A stretch of DNA of 64,000 nt from Pedobacter psychrotolerans (GCF_004340665.1 NZ_SLWO01000007.1:199720-263719); one strand, 5' to 3'. Shown: positions 53,151-60,857, counted from the stretch's first letter. Made by a program: numbers and translations. The notes: a model not told the origin generated them from the letters alone.

Positions 53151-53315
53151 TATTTATTTTTTTTCAATTATACTTATTACCTTTCAAAATTCAGGGTCAA
53201 TGAGTATGTAATTAAAACCATTCATAACAAGCTTTTTACCATAATTTTATTTAACAATAGATTTGAAATACGCTAAACCTGATGTCCGGTTCAGATGACC
53301 ATAAAAGGAAAAAAC

Positions 53316-53382
53316 TGACCCGCTAAACAAAGTGAATTGACACGTTAAACAAAATGCACCTTTGGTTAACCGCCTAAATTTG
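53316..53382 (+). promoter_or_regulatory. Promoter with direct-repeat activator site (AraC type)
   Basis: Two direct repeats 22 bases apart, TGACCCGCTAAACAAAGTG (53316-53334) and TGACACGTTAAACAAAATG (53338-53356), agree at 16 of 19 positions. A third worn CGCTAAAC lies at 53271-53278. The -7 box TAAATTTG follows at 53375-53382, 26 bases before the SDR ATG. Spacing of two helical turns upstream of the -7 is typical of an AraC-family activator, and such a gene is the second in this operon. Confidence 0.6.
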
Positions 53383-53407
53383 TCCTGTAACATTTAATCA
53401 AAACAAA

Positions 53408-54466
53408 ATGAAAAAGAGCAATTATCAAGGCACATTACAACACCCACTAGGTTCAGGTTTTAGTGCGACCTCAACAGCAACAGAGGTTATCAAAGGCATT
53501 AACCTTAACGGAAAAATCGCAATCGTAACCGGCGGCAACGCTGGTATCGGTTTAGAAACTACGAAAGCACTGGCAGCGGCGGGCGCAATCGTGATCGTAC
53601 CGTCCAGAGATATTGAAAAAGCAAAGAAAAATCTGGAAGGCATTCCAAACGTTGAAATTGAAGCAATAGACCTCTCTAAGCCTGATACCATCGATATTTT
53701 TGCCGAAAAATTCTTAGCTTCCGGCAGACCACTACACTTGTTGATCAACAATGCTGGCATCATGTGGGTGCCGCTGCAAAGGAACAGCCAAGGTATAGAA
53801 TCACAACTATCAACCAATTACCTTGGACAATTTCAACTCGTGGCAAGATTATGGCCAGCACTTAAAAAAGCCAATGGAGCACGTGTAATAAATGTTTCAT
53901 CTCTGGGGCACCATATGGCACCTTTCAATTTCAACGATCCAAACTTTAAGCATAGAGAATACCAAACACTTCTTGGATATGGACAGTCAAAAACAGCCAG
54001 CAACCTGTTCGCGCTGGAACTGGATACCCGAGTAAAAGCACATCAGGTAAGAGCCTACTCTTTACATCCTGGATCAATTGCCGGAACTGAGCTGGCCAGG
54101 GATGCCGATATAGAGCTTTTTAAACAGATGGGCTTTTTTGATGAAAGTGGAAACATTCGTCCGGAAATACAGGCCAGCCTTAAAACCATCCCCCAAGGCG
54201 CTGCAACTACTGTTTGGGTCGCAACTACCCCATTGCTTAATCATATCGGTGGCGTTTATTGCGAAGATGCAGATATAGCCGAACTTCTTCCAGAAGACAC
54301 ATCAGTTCAAACGAATGCTAAACTTCATCAAAGCGGTGTAATGGCCTATTCGTTGAATGAATACGATGCAAAAAGGCTATGGGACTTGACTGAAGAAATG
54401 ACAGGGGTTAAATTTATAATCGATGGCGGCCAGTGCGTTGAGGGGAAGTTGAGCAAAAACCAATAA
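53408..54466 (+). CDS. SDR-family oxidoreductase
   Basis: This is a classical short-chain dehydrogenase/reductase (352 residues, longer than the usual 250 because of a C-terminal extension). The NAD(P) motif is TGGNAGIGLETT (about residues 42-53), followed by NNAGIM (about 115) and the catalytic Tyr/Lys as YGQSKTASN (about 193-201). The sequence resembles retinol-dehydrogenase-like SDRs. The gene is followed 10 bases later by an AraC regulator and preceded by its candidate operator, so the two probably form an inducible unit. The substrate is unknown. Confidence 0.9.
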   Translation: MKKSNYQGTLQHPLGSGFSATSTATEVIKGINLNGKIAIVTGGNAGIGLETTKALAAAGAIVIVPSRDIEKAKKNLEGIPNVEIEAIDLSKPDTIDIFAEKFLASGRPLHLLINNAGIMWVPLQRNSQGIESQLSTNYLGQFQLVARLWPALKKANGARVINVSSLGHHMAPFNFNDPNFKHREYQTLLGYGQSKTASNLFALELDTRVKAHQVRAYSLHPGSIAGTELARDADIELFKQMGFFDESGNIRPEIQASLKTIPQGAATTVWVATTPLLNHIGGVYCEDADIAELLPEDTSVQTNAKLHQSGVMAYSLNEYDAKRLWDLTEEMTGVKFIIDGGQCVEGKLSKNQ

Positions 54467-54476
54467 CTTTATCACA

Positions 54477-55292
54477 ATGGAACACATATCCAAATACCTG
54501 ACAAAGGACATCAAGCTTTCCAGCTATGAGGACAAACTGTTCAAATCAGACTTGATGTTTGTTGACCACATGCTGGTGTGGTTTATCTCGGGAGAAACAA
54601 AGATCATACAGGCAGAATCCACCTTCAGTTTCAAAACAGGTGATATTTTCCTGATTCCAAGGAACGAACTGGCAACGATCATCAACTATCCCAAAAGTGG
54701 TTTGCCACATAAAACGGTGGTAATGCATTTATCATCTGAGCGGTTAAAGAAATTCTATAAAAAAATTGACTATAAAAGGCAAACACAGCCCCACCAGAAG
54801 ATATACCATTTCAACAATCATCCATTACTAGAAAGCTGCCTGGCATCACTGATCCCCTATTTTGATGTAGAAAGTGAATTTCCAGAAAGTTTGGCAACAC
54901 TCAAAATTGAAGAAGCAATCAATATCCTCAGGTTGATCGATCCCAGCATAGATAGTGTTTTAGCCAATTTTGATGTTCCGGGCAAAATCGATCTGGTCGA
55001 TTTTATGCAACGCAATTTTATGTTCAACATGCCTCTGGAAAAACTCGGCTACCTAACAGGTCGTAGCCTATCTACATTCAACAGAGATTTCAAAAAACTG
55101 TTCAATACCACGCCCCAAAAATGGCTGACGGATAAAAGACTGGAACTAGCTTATTATTACCTGGCAGAAAAAAAGAAAAAACCGACTGAGATTTACCTCG
55201 AAGTCGGTTTTGAAGACCTTTCCCATTTTTCCTTTATTTTCAAAAAGAGATACGGAGTTTCTCCCAATCAGATTTTGCTCAACAGGCAATAA
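54477..55292 (+). CDS. AraC-family transcriptional regulator
   Basis: This has an N-terminal cupin-like sensing part (about 1-150) and a C-terminal AraC double helix-turn-helix (about 180-270). The conserved stretches are LGYLTGRSLSTFNRDFKKLF and the second helix EVGFEDLSHFSFIFKKRYGVSP. The intact gene is the second of the SDR operon and its probable target is the direct repeat upstream of that SDR. Its last part is duplicated in broken form at 58639-58752 (see that entry). The length (271) is normal. The inducer is unknown. Confidence 0.92.
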   Translation: MEHISKYLTKDIKLSSYEDKLFKSDLMFVDHMLVWFISGETKIIQAESTFSFKTGDIFLIPRNELATIINYPKSGLPHKTVVMHLSSERLKKFYKKIDYKRQTQPHQKIYHFNNHPLLESCLASLIPYFDVESEFPESLATLKIEEAINILRLIDPSIDSVLANFDVPGKIDLVDFMQRNFMFNMPLEKLGYLTGRSLSTFNRDFKKLFNTTPQKWLTDKRLELAYYYLAEKKKKPTEIYLEVGFEDLSHFSFIFKKRYGVSPNQILLNRQ

Positions 55293-55343
55293 CCGATGAT
55301 TTTGTAATGATCAGTTCGTTATTTTTTACAGGTAAGCGTAATT

Positions 55344-55363
55344 CCCTCCGATGCATCGGAGGG
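55344..55363. repeat. Perfect 20-base palindrome at the start of a dispersed repeat
   Basis: CCCTCCGATGCATCGGAGGG reads the same on both strands. It leads directly into the GGTCGCAGACC repeat copy at 55361. The open reading frame 55279-55464 on the minus strand runs through it and has no other support. Confidence 0.7.
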
Positions 55364-55447
55364 TGGTCGCAGACCGGGGTGTTAAAATCAATAATGATCG
55401 AATTCAGGTAATAGAATTGTGAAGTGATTCCCCTGTTTTTAATCATC
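55361..55447. repeat. Dispersed repeat (GGTCGCAGACC family), copy left of the SDR cluster
   Basis: GGGTGGTCGCAGACCGGGGT, then GTTAAAATCAATAATGATCG and GTGATTCCCCTGTTTTTAATCATC. The same ~87-base unit recurs in the same orientation at 60665-60752, flanking a 5.2-kb block of oxidoreductase genes. A truncated copy is at 41959. The remaining gap to 55559 holds an (ATA)n run and no gene. Confidence 0.8.
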
Positions 55448-55559
55448 GGAAATATAAATGCCAAAATTCTCTCCCCAATTGGTCATATTGCTATCTTTCC
55501 AATAATAATAATAATAATCGAATTGCGTTGGCAATAACATCATCATTTAATAACAAACC

Positions 55560-56558
55560 TTATTTTATTTTAACCACAACTTTTCCTTTTGCCCGTCCAC
55601 TTCTTACATATTCCAACGCTGCATTGGTTTGATTAAATGGAAATACCTGATCTACCACTGGCCTGAGCACCCCCTGTTCAATCAGTTTGGTAATATCATT
55701 CAACTGTTTGCCGTTTGCCTTCATAAACAGAAACGAATAATCAACATCTAATTTCTTGGCGTTTCTCCTGATACCTGAACTGATCAGGAATAAGATTAAC
55801 CTCACAAACCATGGCGCTCCAATTGTTTTGGCAAAATCAGCAGTTGGTTGGCCAGAAATGGAGATTGCTTTACCTTTCGGTCTCAATATTCGTAGAGACT
55901 TTTGGAGGGTTTTATTATCCTGGCTATTCAACACCACATCATAATCTTTAAGGATAGTTTCAAAATCCTGTTTCTTGTAATCAATCAGCACATCTGCTCC
56001 AAGGCCTTTCAACATACCAAAGCTTTTTTCACTTGCAGTTGTCGCAACAGTTGCCCCAAGATATTTAGCCAATTGTATAGCAACAGTACCCACACCTCCA
56101 GAGCCTGCCTGGATAAATACTTTTTGTCCACTTTTAAGATTTACCCTTTCTACCAAAGCTTGCCAGGCAGTTAGTGCAACCAAAGGAATAGATGCAGCCT
56201 CTTCCATAGAAAGGTTCTTTGGTTTAAAGGCTACGTCATTTTCATTAATTGCAATAAATGCTGCAAACGTACCAATACTGAAGTCTGATGGACGTGAATA
56301 AACCTCATCCCCTATCTTAAATTGCTGTACATTTTTTCCAACCTGTGTAATTACACCTGCTACATCATGCCCTAAAATAAGTGGAAATTTATAGGGCAAA
56401 ATCAATTTAAACGCCCCGGTTTTTATTTTTTCATCCAAAAGATTAACGCTTGCTGCGTGAACCTCTACCAAAACTTCATGCTCACTAATTTCAGGTACAG
56501 GAACATCTGCAAGCTGAAGACCCCCTTTGGTATAATGGTTAATGACAAATGCTTTCAT
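55560..56558 (-). CDS. NADP-dependent quinone oxidoreductase-like MDR protein
   Basis: This is a zinc-free medium-chain dehydrogenase/reductase (332 residues) that reduces quinones or enones with NADPH. The N-terminal part has LILGHDVAGVITQVGKNV; the Rossmann loop is AGSGGVGTVAIQLAKYLGA (about residues 153-171). The zinc-binding cysteines of alcohol dehydrogenases are absent. It begins one base past an SDR stop, as the third gene of an operon with two SDRs, so it belongs to the same HxlR-controlled unit. The substrate is unknown. Confidence 0.88.
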   Translation of the reverse strand: MKAFVINHYTKGGLQLADVPVPEISEHEVLVEVHAASVNLLDEKIKTGAFKLILPYKFPLILGHDVAGVITQVGKNVQQFKIGDEVYSRPSDFSIGTFAAFIAINENDVAFKPKNLSMEEAASIPLVALTAWQALVERVNLKSGQKVFIQAGSGGVGTVAIQLAKYLGATVATTASEKSFGMLKGLGADVLIDYKKQDFETILKDYDVVLNSQDNKTLQKSLRILRPKGKAISISGQPTADFAKTIGAPWFVRLILFLISSGIRRNAKKLDVDYSFLFMKANGKQLNDITKLIEQGVLRPVVDQVFPFNQTNAALEYVRSGRAKGKVVVKIK

Positions 56559-56559
56559 T

Positions 56560-57327
56560 TTAATTTTTTAAGAGATGATGATCTTTTTTTGGATTGAGTA
56601 TATTAAAGGCCGTTTTAGGTAAAAACCTATTCACCAGATTAAACAATTTTGCGTCGCCAATGCGGATGGTATAATCGTTTTTTGATAAACCGTTGATCAA
56701 GCCTTTCACCATTTCCATAGGGGATATTTTTTTGTCCTTTCTTTCTGCCGTCATTTCCGTCGCAACAAGCGGAGGGATCAATTCAAAGATTTTCACTTTA
56801 CTCCCAATGATCTTTAAATGTTCACGAAGTGATACCGTATAAAAAGCCAGTGCTGTTTTTGATGAAGAATAGGTAGCTTCAATTAAGGAAGGAGCCTGAC
56901 TCAGAATTGAGGTCGTATTAATAATTGCAGCTTCTTCTCTGGACTTGAGCATATCAAGAAAAAGATTATTTAGCCTCACCACGCCCAGATAATTAACCTT
57001 CATTTCGTATGCAGCACCTTCAATATGTTTTTCATTCGCAATACCAAGATTTGATGGTGAAACCAGCACCGCAGCATTGTTGTACAAAATGTCAATACCA
57101 CCCAATTCATTCACTTTATGATAGAGTGATTTAGCATCTGCTTCATTCCCCGCATCGCTTTGTATGGCGATTATAGCTGGATATAATTGTTTAGCAGTAT
57201 CTAGTTTTACCTGATTCCTTCCTGTAATAATTACTTTTGCACCAATAGCTAAAAATTGTCTGGCAGCTTCCAGCCCTATTCCTGATGCCCCACCTGTGAT
57301 CAGGATCGTTTTCCCCTTTAAGTTCAT
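56560..57327 (-). CDS. SDR-family oxidoreductase (DltE-like)
   Basis: This is a short-chain dehydrogenase/reductase of the COG3967-like group. Motifs are the coenzyme loop TGGASGIGLEAA (about residues 11-22), NNAAV (about 88), the Ser in IINTTSI and the catalytic YSSSKTAL (about 152-159). The length (255) is normal. It is the middle gene of the operon SDR-SDR-oxidoreductase, with gaps of 29 and 1 base. Its closest neighbour in sequence is the SDR upstream (57357-58085), suggesting an old tandem duplication. Confidence 0.9.
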   Translation of the reverse strand: MNLKGKTILITGGASGIGLEAARQFLAIGAKVIITGRNQVKLDTAKQLYPAIIAIQSDAGNEADAKSLYHKVNELGGIDILYNNAAVLVSPSNLGIANEKHIEGAAYEMKVNYLGVVRLNNLFLDMLKSREEAAIINTTSILSQAPSLIEATYSSSKTALAFYTVSLREHLKIIGSKVKIFELIPPLVATEMTAERKDKKISPMEMVKGLINGLSKNDYTIRIGDAKLFNLVNRFLPKTAFNILNPKKDHHLLKN

Positions 57328-57356
57328 AATTTTCGAATTTTATATCTCAGTAAGAA

Positions 57357-58085
57357 TTAATGACTCATCCCCTCTATCAAAGGATTGATCAAAGCGTGTA
57401 TTTTTTTACTGTCCCCTACCGGAACTTCGAATTGATTTTTTTCCATCGCTGCAAACAACTCATCGGCTACCTCAGATGGAGAAATACCATTGGCACCACC
57501 AATCGGTTCAGAAAATTCAGTGTTAACCAAAGGAGGATAAAGCTCATACACATTAAGTTGCGCAGTTTCAGAAAATGTATCTCTAAGGCCTTGTGTATAA
57601 TGGTGCAACGCCGCCTTACTTGCTGAATAAGTAGGCAAGTATTGGTTCGATCTAAAAACAGCTATTGAAGAAACATTCACAATTGCTGCATCATCCTGTT
57701 GCAAAAGCAATGGTAAAGTTAGGGCCGTAAAATCTATGATACTGATGTAGTTGGTATTAATTTCCTGATAGGCTTTTTCAGCAGCATGATTGTTCTGGTC
57801 ACTCAAATCATTCATAAAGGCAGCACCAGCATTGTTTATAATGATGTTTAAATCAGGATGATTGTTTTTTAATTCTTCTGCAATGCGGACCCGATCTGCC
57901 TGTATAGACAAATCTCCTTGTATCGCCACTGCATTGTTTAATTCTTTCAAAGCACTTTGAAGACGTTCCTCACTTCGACCATTGATGATGATCTTGTTAC
58001 CTGCTGCATTAAATTTTTTAGCGATAGCTAAACCAATTCCAGCACTTCCTCCGCTAATAAAAAGGGTATTTCCTGTTGTTTTCAT
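57357..58085 (-). CDS. SDR-family oxidoreductase (DltE-like), first of operon
   Basis: This is a short-chain dehydrogenase with coenzyme loop SGGSAGIGLAIA (about residues 9-20), NNAGAAF and the catalytic YSASKAALHHY (about 154-164). The ATG at 58085 gives MKTTGNTLF and a 242-residue protein; a longer frame to 58160 runs through the promoter and operator, so it is rejected. It leads the three-gene operon and is divergent from an HxlR regulator. A TATATTTG -7 box (58132-58139, minus strand) with TTG 18 bases upstream places the start of transcription within the palindromic region. Confidence 0.9.
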   Translation of the reverse strand: MKTTGNTLFISGGSAGIGLAIAKKFNAAGNKIIINGRSEERLQSALKELNNAVAIQGDLSIQADRVRIAEELKNNHPDLNIIINNAGAAFMNDLSDQNNHAAEKAYQEINTNYISIIDFTALTLPLLLQQDDAAIVNVSSIAVFRSNQYLPTYSASKAALHHYTQGLRDTFSETAQLNVYELYPPLVNTEFSEPIGGANGISPSEVADELFAAMEKNQFEVPVGDSKKIHALINPLIEGMSH

Positions 58086-58110
58086 GGTATTGATGATATA
58101 TTTATGTAAA

Positions 58111-58163
58111 TTTGCTTGCGTTTTGCAAGTGCAAATATATAAACAACTTTCAATTTGCAAGTG
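58111..58163. promoter_or_regulatory. HxlR operator and promoter between the SDR operon and HxlR gene
   Basis: A palindrome around 58111-58135 has outer arms TTTGC/GCAAA and inner arms CTTGC/GCAAG. The half-site TTTGCAAGTG is repeated at 58154-58163. The minus-strand SDR promoter (TATATTTG at 58132-58139, TTG 18 bases upstream) is embedded between them, so a bound regulator would block it. Confidence 0.6.
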
Positions 58164-58180
58164 ATTTTATTTAATATTTT

Positions 58181-58591
58181 ATGATAGAGACAAAAAAGAG
58201 GTCTGAATGCCCTATTAGCTGCTCATTGGATATCTGGGGAGACAAATGGTCATTGCTGATCATTAGAGATTTAATGCGTGCTAAACAATGCACTTATGGA
58301 GATTTCCTAAAATCTGAAGAAAAAATTGCGACAAATATCCTGGCTGCTAGATTACAGATGTTGGAAACCAATGGGATAATTACCAAACAAGATCATCCTG
58401 AAAGCAAGGCAAAAGTATTATACAAGCTCACTCAAAAAGGTATTGACCTGCTTCCAATAATGGTGGAGATAAATTTATGGGCTGATAAATATTTCACCCT
58501 ACCTCCAGAAAGAAAAGAAATGATTGATGAAGTGAAAAAAGACAAGGAAGCATTTATAAAAGAGAAAATTAAGGAGTTAAGTCTTTCTTAA
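58181..58591 (+). CDS. HxlR-family transcriptional regulator
   Basis: This is a winged-helix regulator of 136 residues. The hallmark ECPISCSLDIWGDKWSLLIIRDLM (conserved Cys at about residue 10) is followed by TYGDFLKSEEKIATNILAARLQMLETNGII and YKLTQKGIDL. It is divergent from the SDR-SDR-quinone-oxidoreductase operon, with a palindrome in the gap. This gene arrangement is typical of HxlR proteins that react to quinones or aldehydes through their cysteine and then derepress the neighbouring reductases. The inducer is not known. Confidence 0.92.
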   Translation: MIETKKRSECPISCSLDIWGDKWSLLIIRDLMRAKQCTYGDFLKSEEKIATNILAARLQMLETNGIITKQDHPESKAKVLYKLTQKGIDLLPIMVEINLWADKYFTLPPERKEMIDEVKKDKEAFIKEKIKELSLS

Positions 58592-58638
58592 TTTAATATT
58601 TAAAAAAGCTCCAATTATCATATTATTATCTATCCAAA

Positions 58639-58752
58639 AGAAGGAAAAAACCGACTGAGATTTACCTCGAAGTCGGTTTTGAAGATCTCCCAATCAGATT
58701 TTGCTCAACAGGCAATAACCGATGATTTCGTAATGATCAGTTCGTTATTTTT
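58639..58752 (+). pseudogene. Relic of the AraC gene 3' end
   Basis: The bases AAAAAACCGACTGAGATTTA (58645-58664) and what follows repeat almost exactly the end of the AraC gene at 55181-55325 (encoding KKPTEIYLEVGFED...). About 43 bases corresponding to 55220-55262 are missing, so the frame is broken. Identity resumes at CCCAATCAGATTTTGCTCAA and continues past the AraC stop into the noncoding tail. This is a duplicated and damaged copy that now overlaps the last bases of the downstream gene on the opposite strand. Confidence 0.9.
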
Positions 58753-59060
58753 AAAGACTGGATCAGGCCATCGGCAAATTTGAACTGGAAGCTGAACAGT
58801 ATCGGACTGCCCTCAAATGTTCCAGAAATCATGGCGCTGAGCTTACCCATATCGTCGTAGCCTGAATATTCAATGGGCTCCATAACCGTATGGTATTTTT
58901 CATTTGTCTCTTCCTTCCATGTTTTGATCTGGTTTCTTCCCTGATGGTTCTTGCCCTCATCGAAAACAACGGCATCTGGCGTAAAACAGGCTACATAAGC
59001 ATCGATTTCATAGTCATTTTCAGCCTTAACAAAGGCAGAAATAAGGTCTGGTAAATTCAT
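58737..59060 (-). CDS. SnoaL/NTF2-like nuclear transport factor 2 family protein
   Basis: This is a small cone-shaped protein (107 residues) of the SnoaL/NTF2-like fold, which hosts enzymes such as ketosteroid isomerase and binding proteins. The sequence starts LPDLISAFVKAENDYEIDAYVACFTPDAVVFDEG and contains the characteristic beta-sheet core. No clear catalytic pair can be assigned. It is 23 bases after an SDR on the same strand. Its stop region lies in the AraC relic. The function is unknown. Confidence 0.8.
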   Translation of the reverse strand: MNLPDLISAFVKAENDYEIDAYVACFTPDAVVFDEGKNHQGRNQIKTWKEETNEKYHTVMEPIEYSGYDDMGKLSAMISGTFEGSPILFSFQFKFADGLIQSLKITN

Positions 59061-59083
59061 TGTTTTAGTTTTTATGTTATAAA

Positions 59084-59875
59084 TTAAATAGTTGGTATCG
59101 TTCCCCCATCAATAACATACTCCGTTCCCGTTAAATAGCCAGCCCTTGGAGAAACCAAAAACCCCACAAATTCCGCAACCTCCTCTGGTTTAGCTGGCCT
59201 GCCGAAAGGTATACCGCCTAAGGCATCCATCACACTTTGGGTGGCCTGTTCAACAGTACTGTTAGAACTTTCAGCAATTCTTTCCATCATCCGTATTGCA
59301 GAATTGGTCATGATCCATCCCGGTGAAACCGTTAGCACACGGACACCTTTTGATGAAACCTCGTTGGAAAGACCTTTACTGTAATTAATCAATCCTGCTT
59401 TTGCCGCCGCATAAGGCAAGGTAGAATCGTACAAAGGCAGTTTGCCCTGTATACTGGCGATGTGGATGATGACCCCATTTCCGCGCTTAATCATTTGTGG
59501 CAGAAAGCCTCTGTCCAAACGGACGGGTGCCAATAAGTTTGCATTAATGGTAGTTTCCCACTGCTCATCAGTCAATACTGCAAATCCACCACCAACGGTT
59601 TCTGAACTACCTAGATTATTGATCAGAATATCCAGCCTTCCAAATTTCTGTAAAACCTCCTCAACCACTTTTTGTGTTCCGGTCGGCGTACTCAGATCGG
59701 CAGCAATAAAATGCAGGTGATCGTTCTGTTCCTCCGGTCTGTTCCTTGCACTAATGGCAACCGTTGCTCCTGCGCTAAGCAAGCGTTCTGCTATAGCCTT
59801 GCCAGCTCCTTTGGTACCGCCAGTCACTAATACTATTTTGCCAGACAGCTCATTATCGAAATTAAAATCTTTCAT
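59084..59875 (-). CDS. SDR-family oxidoreductase (FabG-like)
   Basis: This is a classical SDR with coenzyme loop TGGTKGAGKAIA (about residues 18-29), NNLGSSE (about 87), Ser in HIASIQGK and catalytic YAAAKAGLINYSKGL (about 154-168), and C-terminal GTEYVIDGG. The length (263) is normal. It shares a two-gene operon with the NTF2-like gene. It is divergent from an HxlR regulator (60021) with a perfect palindrome between. The substrate is unknown. Confidence 0.9.
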   Translation of the reverse strand: MKDFNFDNELSGKIVLVTGGTKGAGKAIAERLLSAGATVAISARNRPEEQNDHLHFIAADLSTPTGTQKVVEEVLQKFGRLDILINNLGSSETVGGGFAVLTDEQWETTINANLLAPVRLDRGFLPQMIKRGNGVIIHIASIQGKLPLYDSTLPYAAAKAGLINYSKGLSNEVSSKGVRVLTVSPGWIMTNSAIRMMERIAESSNSTVEQATQSVMDALGGIPFGRPAKPEEVAEFVGFLVSPRAGYLTGTEYVIDGGTIPTI

Positions 59876-59945
59876 AGATCATTTATTTACAACAAATTTC
59901 AGACATACAGGCAGTCCCTGCAAGTACGGAAGAACGAATCAGATA

Positions 59946-59961
59946 GGGATAAATTTATCCC
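59946..59961. promoter_or_regulatory. Perfect palindrome in the SDR-HxlR gap
   Basis: GGGATAAATTTATCCC is a 16-base perfect palindrome (extended imperfectly on both sides) lying between the divergent SDR and HxlR genes. It is a likely HxlR operator. Confidence 0.55.
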
Positions 59962-59987
59962 CTATTTGCCATTTTGTTCCATAGCCT

Positions 59988-59995
59988 TACATTTG
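59988..59995 (+). promoter_or_regulatory. -7 box of the HxlR gene at 60021
   Basis: TACATTTG matches TAnnTTTG. Transcription would start near 60001-60003, inside the upstream ATG codon at 60000, which makes the ATG at 60021 (preceded by AAAGGA) the likelier start. Confidence 0.5.
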
Positions 59996-60020
59996 TACTA
60001 TGTACGAAAGGAAAATACCA

Positions 60021-60389
60021 ATGAGCCTCAACTGCGGACTAGATCTGGTTGGCGAGGTACTTTACGGTAAATGGAAAATCCGTCTGTTATGGTTTATTAA
60101 CGAAGGATTTAAGCGCCCTAGCGAATTACAGCGAAAAATTCCGGAAGCTTCAAGAAGGATTCTGAATGTGCAGTTAAATGAACTGGAAGCGCACGAACTG
60201 ATTACCAAAGTAATTTATCCTGTACTGCCACCAAAAGTTGAGTACAGCCTGACCGAATTTGGCAAAACCTTGATCCCGGTTATTGGTGCCTTAGGCAAAT
60301 GGGGTGATGATAACGAACAACACCTTAGGCAGGTGATCAGTAAAAGAATAAAATTAATATCTAATATAGATAACGCTAACAAACCTTAA
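60021..60389 (+). CDS. HxlR-family transcriptional regulator
   Basis: This is a winged-helix regulator with the HxlR signature SLNCGLDLVGEVLYGKWKIR (conserved Cys at about residue 4). The recognition region SELQRKIPEASRRILNVQLN and wing PPKVEYSLTEFGKTL follow. The chosen start gives 122 residues. The in-frame ATG at 60000 is only four bases after a -7 box and would be mostly untranscribed. It is divergent from the SDR/NTF2 operon with a palindrome in the gap. It probably represses that operon in the absence of an electrophile. Confidence 0.88.
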   Translation: MSLNCGLDLVGEVLYGKWKIRLLWFINEGFKRPSELQRKIPEASRRILNVQLNELEAHELITKVIYPVLPPKVEYSLTEFGKTLIPVIGALGKWGDDNEQHLRQVISKRIKLISNIDNANKP

Positions 60390-60664
60390 ACACAGTGGTT
60401 TTGCGTTCATAAATGTAGGTTCGAAGTTTAAAAAAATACTGAACACAAAACAATTGTCGCTGTTTTCTGGTGTGTGTAAGGTTTGTAAAAGGCCCCTAGC
60501 TGGATTGACAAAGCGCTTTGGGTAATTGGTGTTCCAAAATGCGCAGCATTCTTGAACACCGCTAAAAACAATATTAACTGTGAAAAATTACCATGTTTCC
60601 GCGGCAAAGAGCGGACAAAAAAATCTTTACAAATTAATCGTGTCCACATGATAGTCTTTCAGAG
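60390..60664. other. Gap with a 33-bp near-perfect palindrome
   Basis: No supported gene (a 73-codon minus frame is discounted). The notable structure is an inverted repeat with 15-base arms, GGTGTTCCAAAATGC (60528-60542) and GCATTCTTGAACACC (60546-60560), around a three-base centre; 13 of 15 pairs match. It could be a hairpin or a protein site. The next feature is the dispersed repeat at 60665. Confidence 0.55.
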
Positions 60665-60752
60665 GGGTGGTCGCAGATCGGGGTGTTAAAATCAATAATA
60701 ATCGAATTCAAAGTTAATAGAGTTGGGAAGTGATTCCCCTATTTTTCATCAT
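60665..60752. repeat. Dispersed repeat (GGTCGCAGACC family), copy right of the SDR cluster
   Basis: GGGTGGTCGCAGATCGGGGT, GTTAAAATCAATAATAATCG and GTGATTCCCCTATTTTTCATCATC match the copy at 55361-55447 in the same orientation. The gap to the next gene (60858) has no other recognisable feature. Confidence 0.8.
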
Positions 60753-60857
60753 CAGGCGTGAGGATACTATATCCTAACCAACAGAAATTATCAATTCGTG
60801 ATGAAATTGATAGAATTTAAAAGCTTACACAAAGAGCCTACTTTTTGTGTTGCTGAT

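Noticed and set aside
55279..55464. 61-codon minus-strand frame after the AraC gene
   Set aside because: It runs through the palindrome and the dispersed repeat. The similar frame at the 60665 copy is interrupted, so it is not a conserved gene.
58086..58160. N-terminal extension of the first DltE-like SDR
   Set aside because: The extra 25 codons run through the -7 box and palindrome, and the SDR fold begins just after the ATG at 58085.
60428..60649. 73-codon minus-strand frame in the gap after the HxlR gene
   Set aside because: No domain, no promoter and no support beyond being open; it spans the palindrome at 60528.
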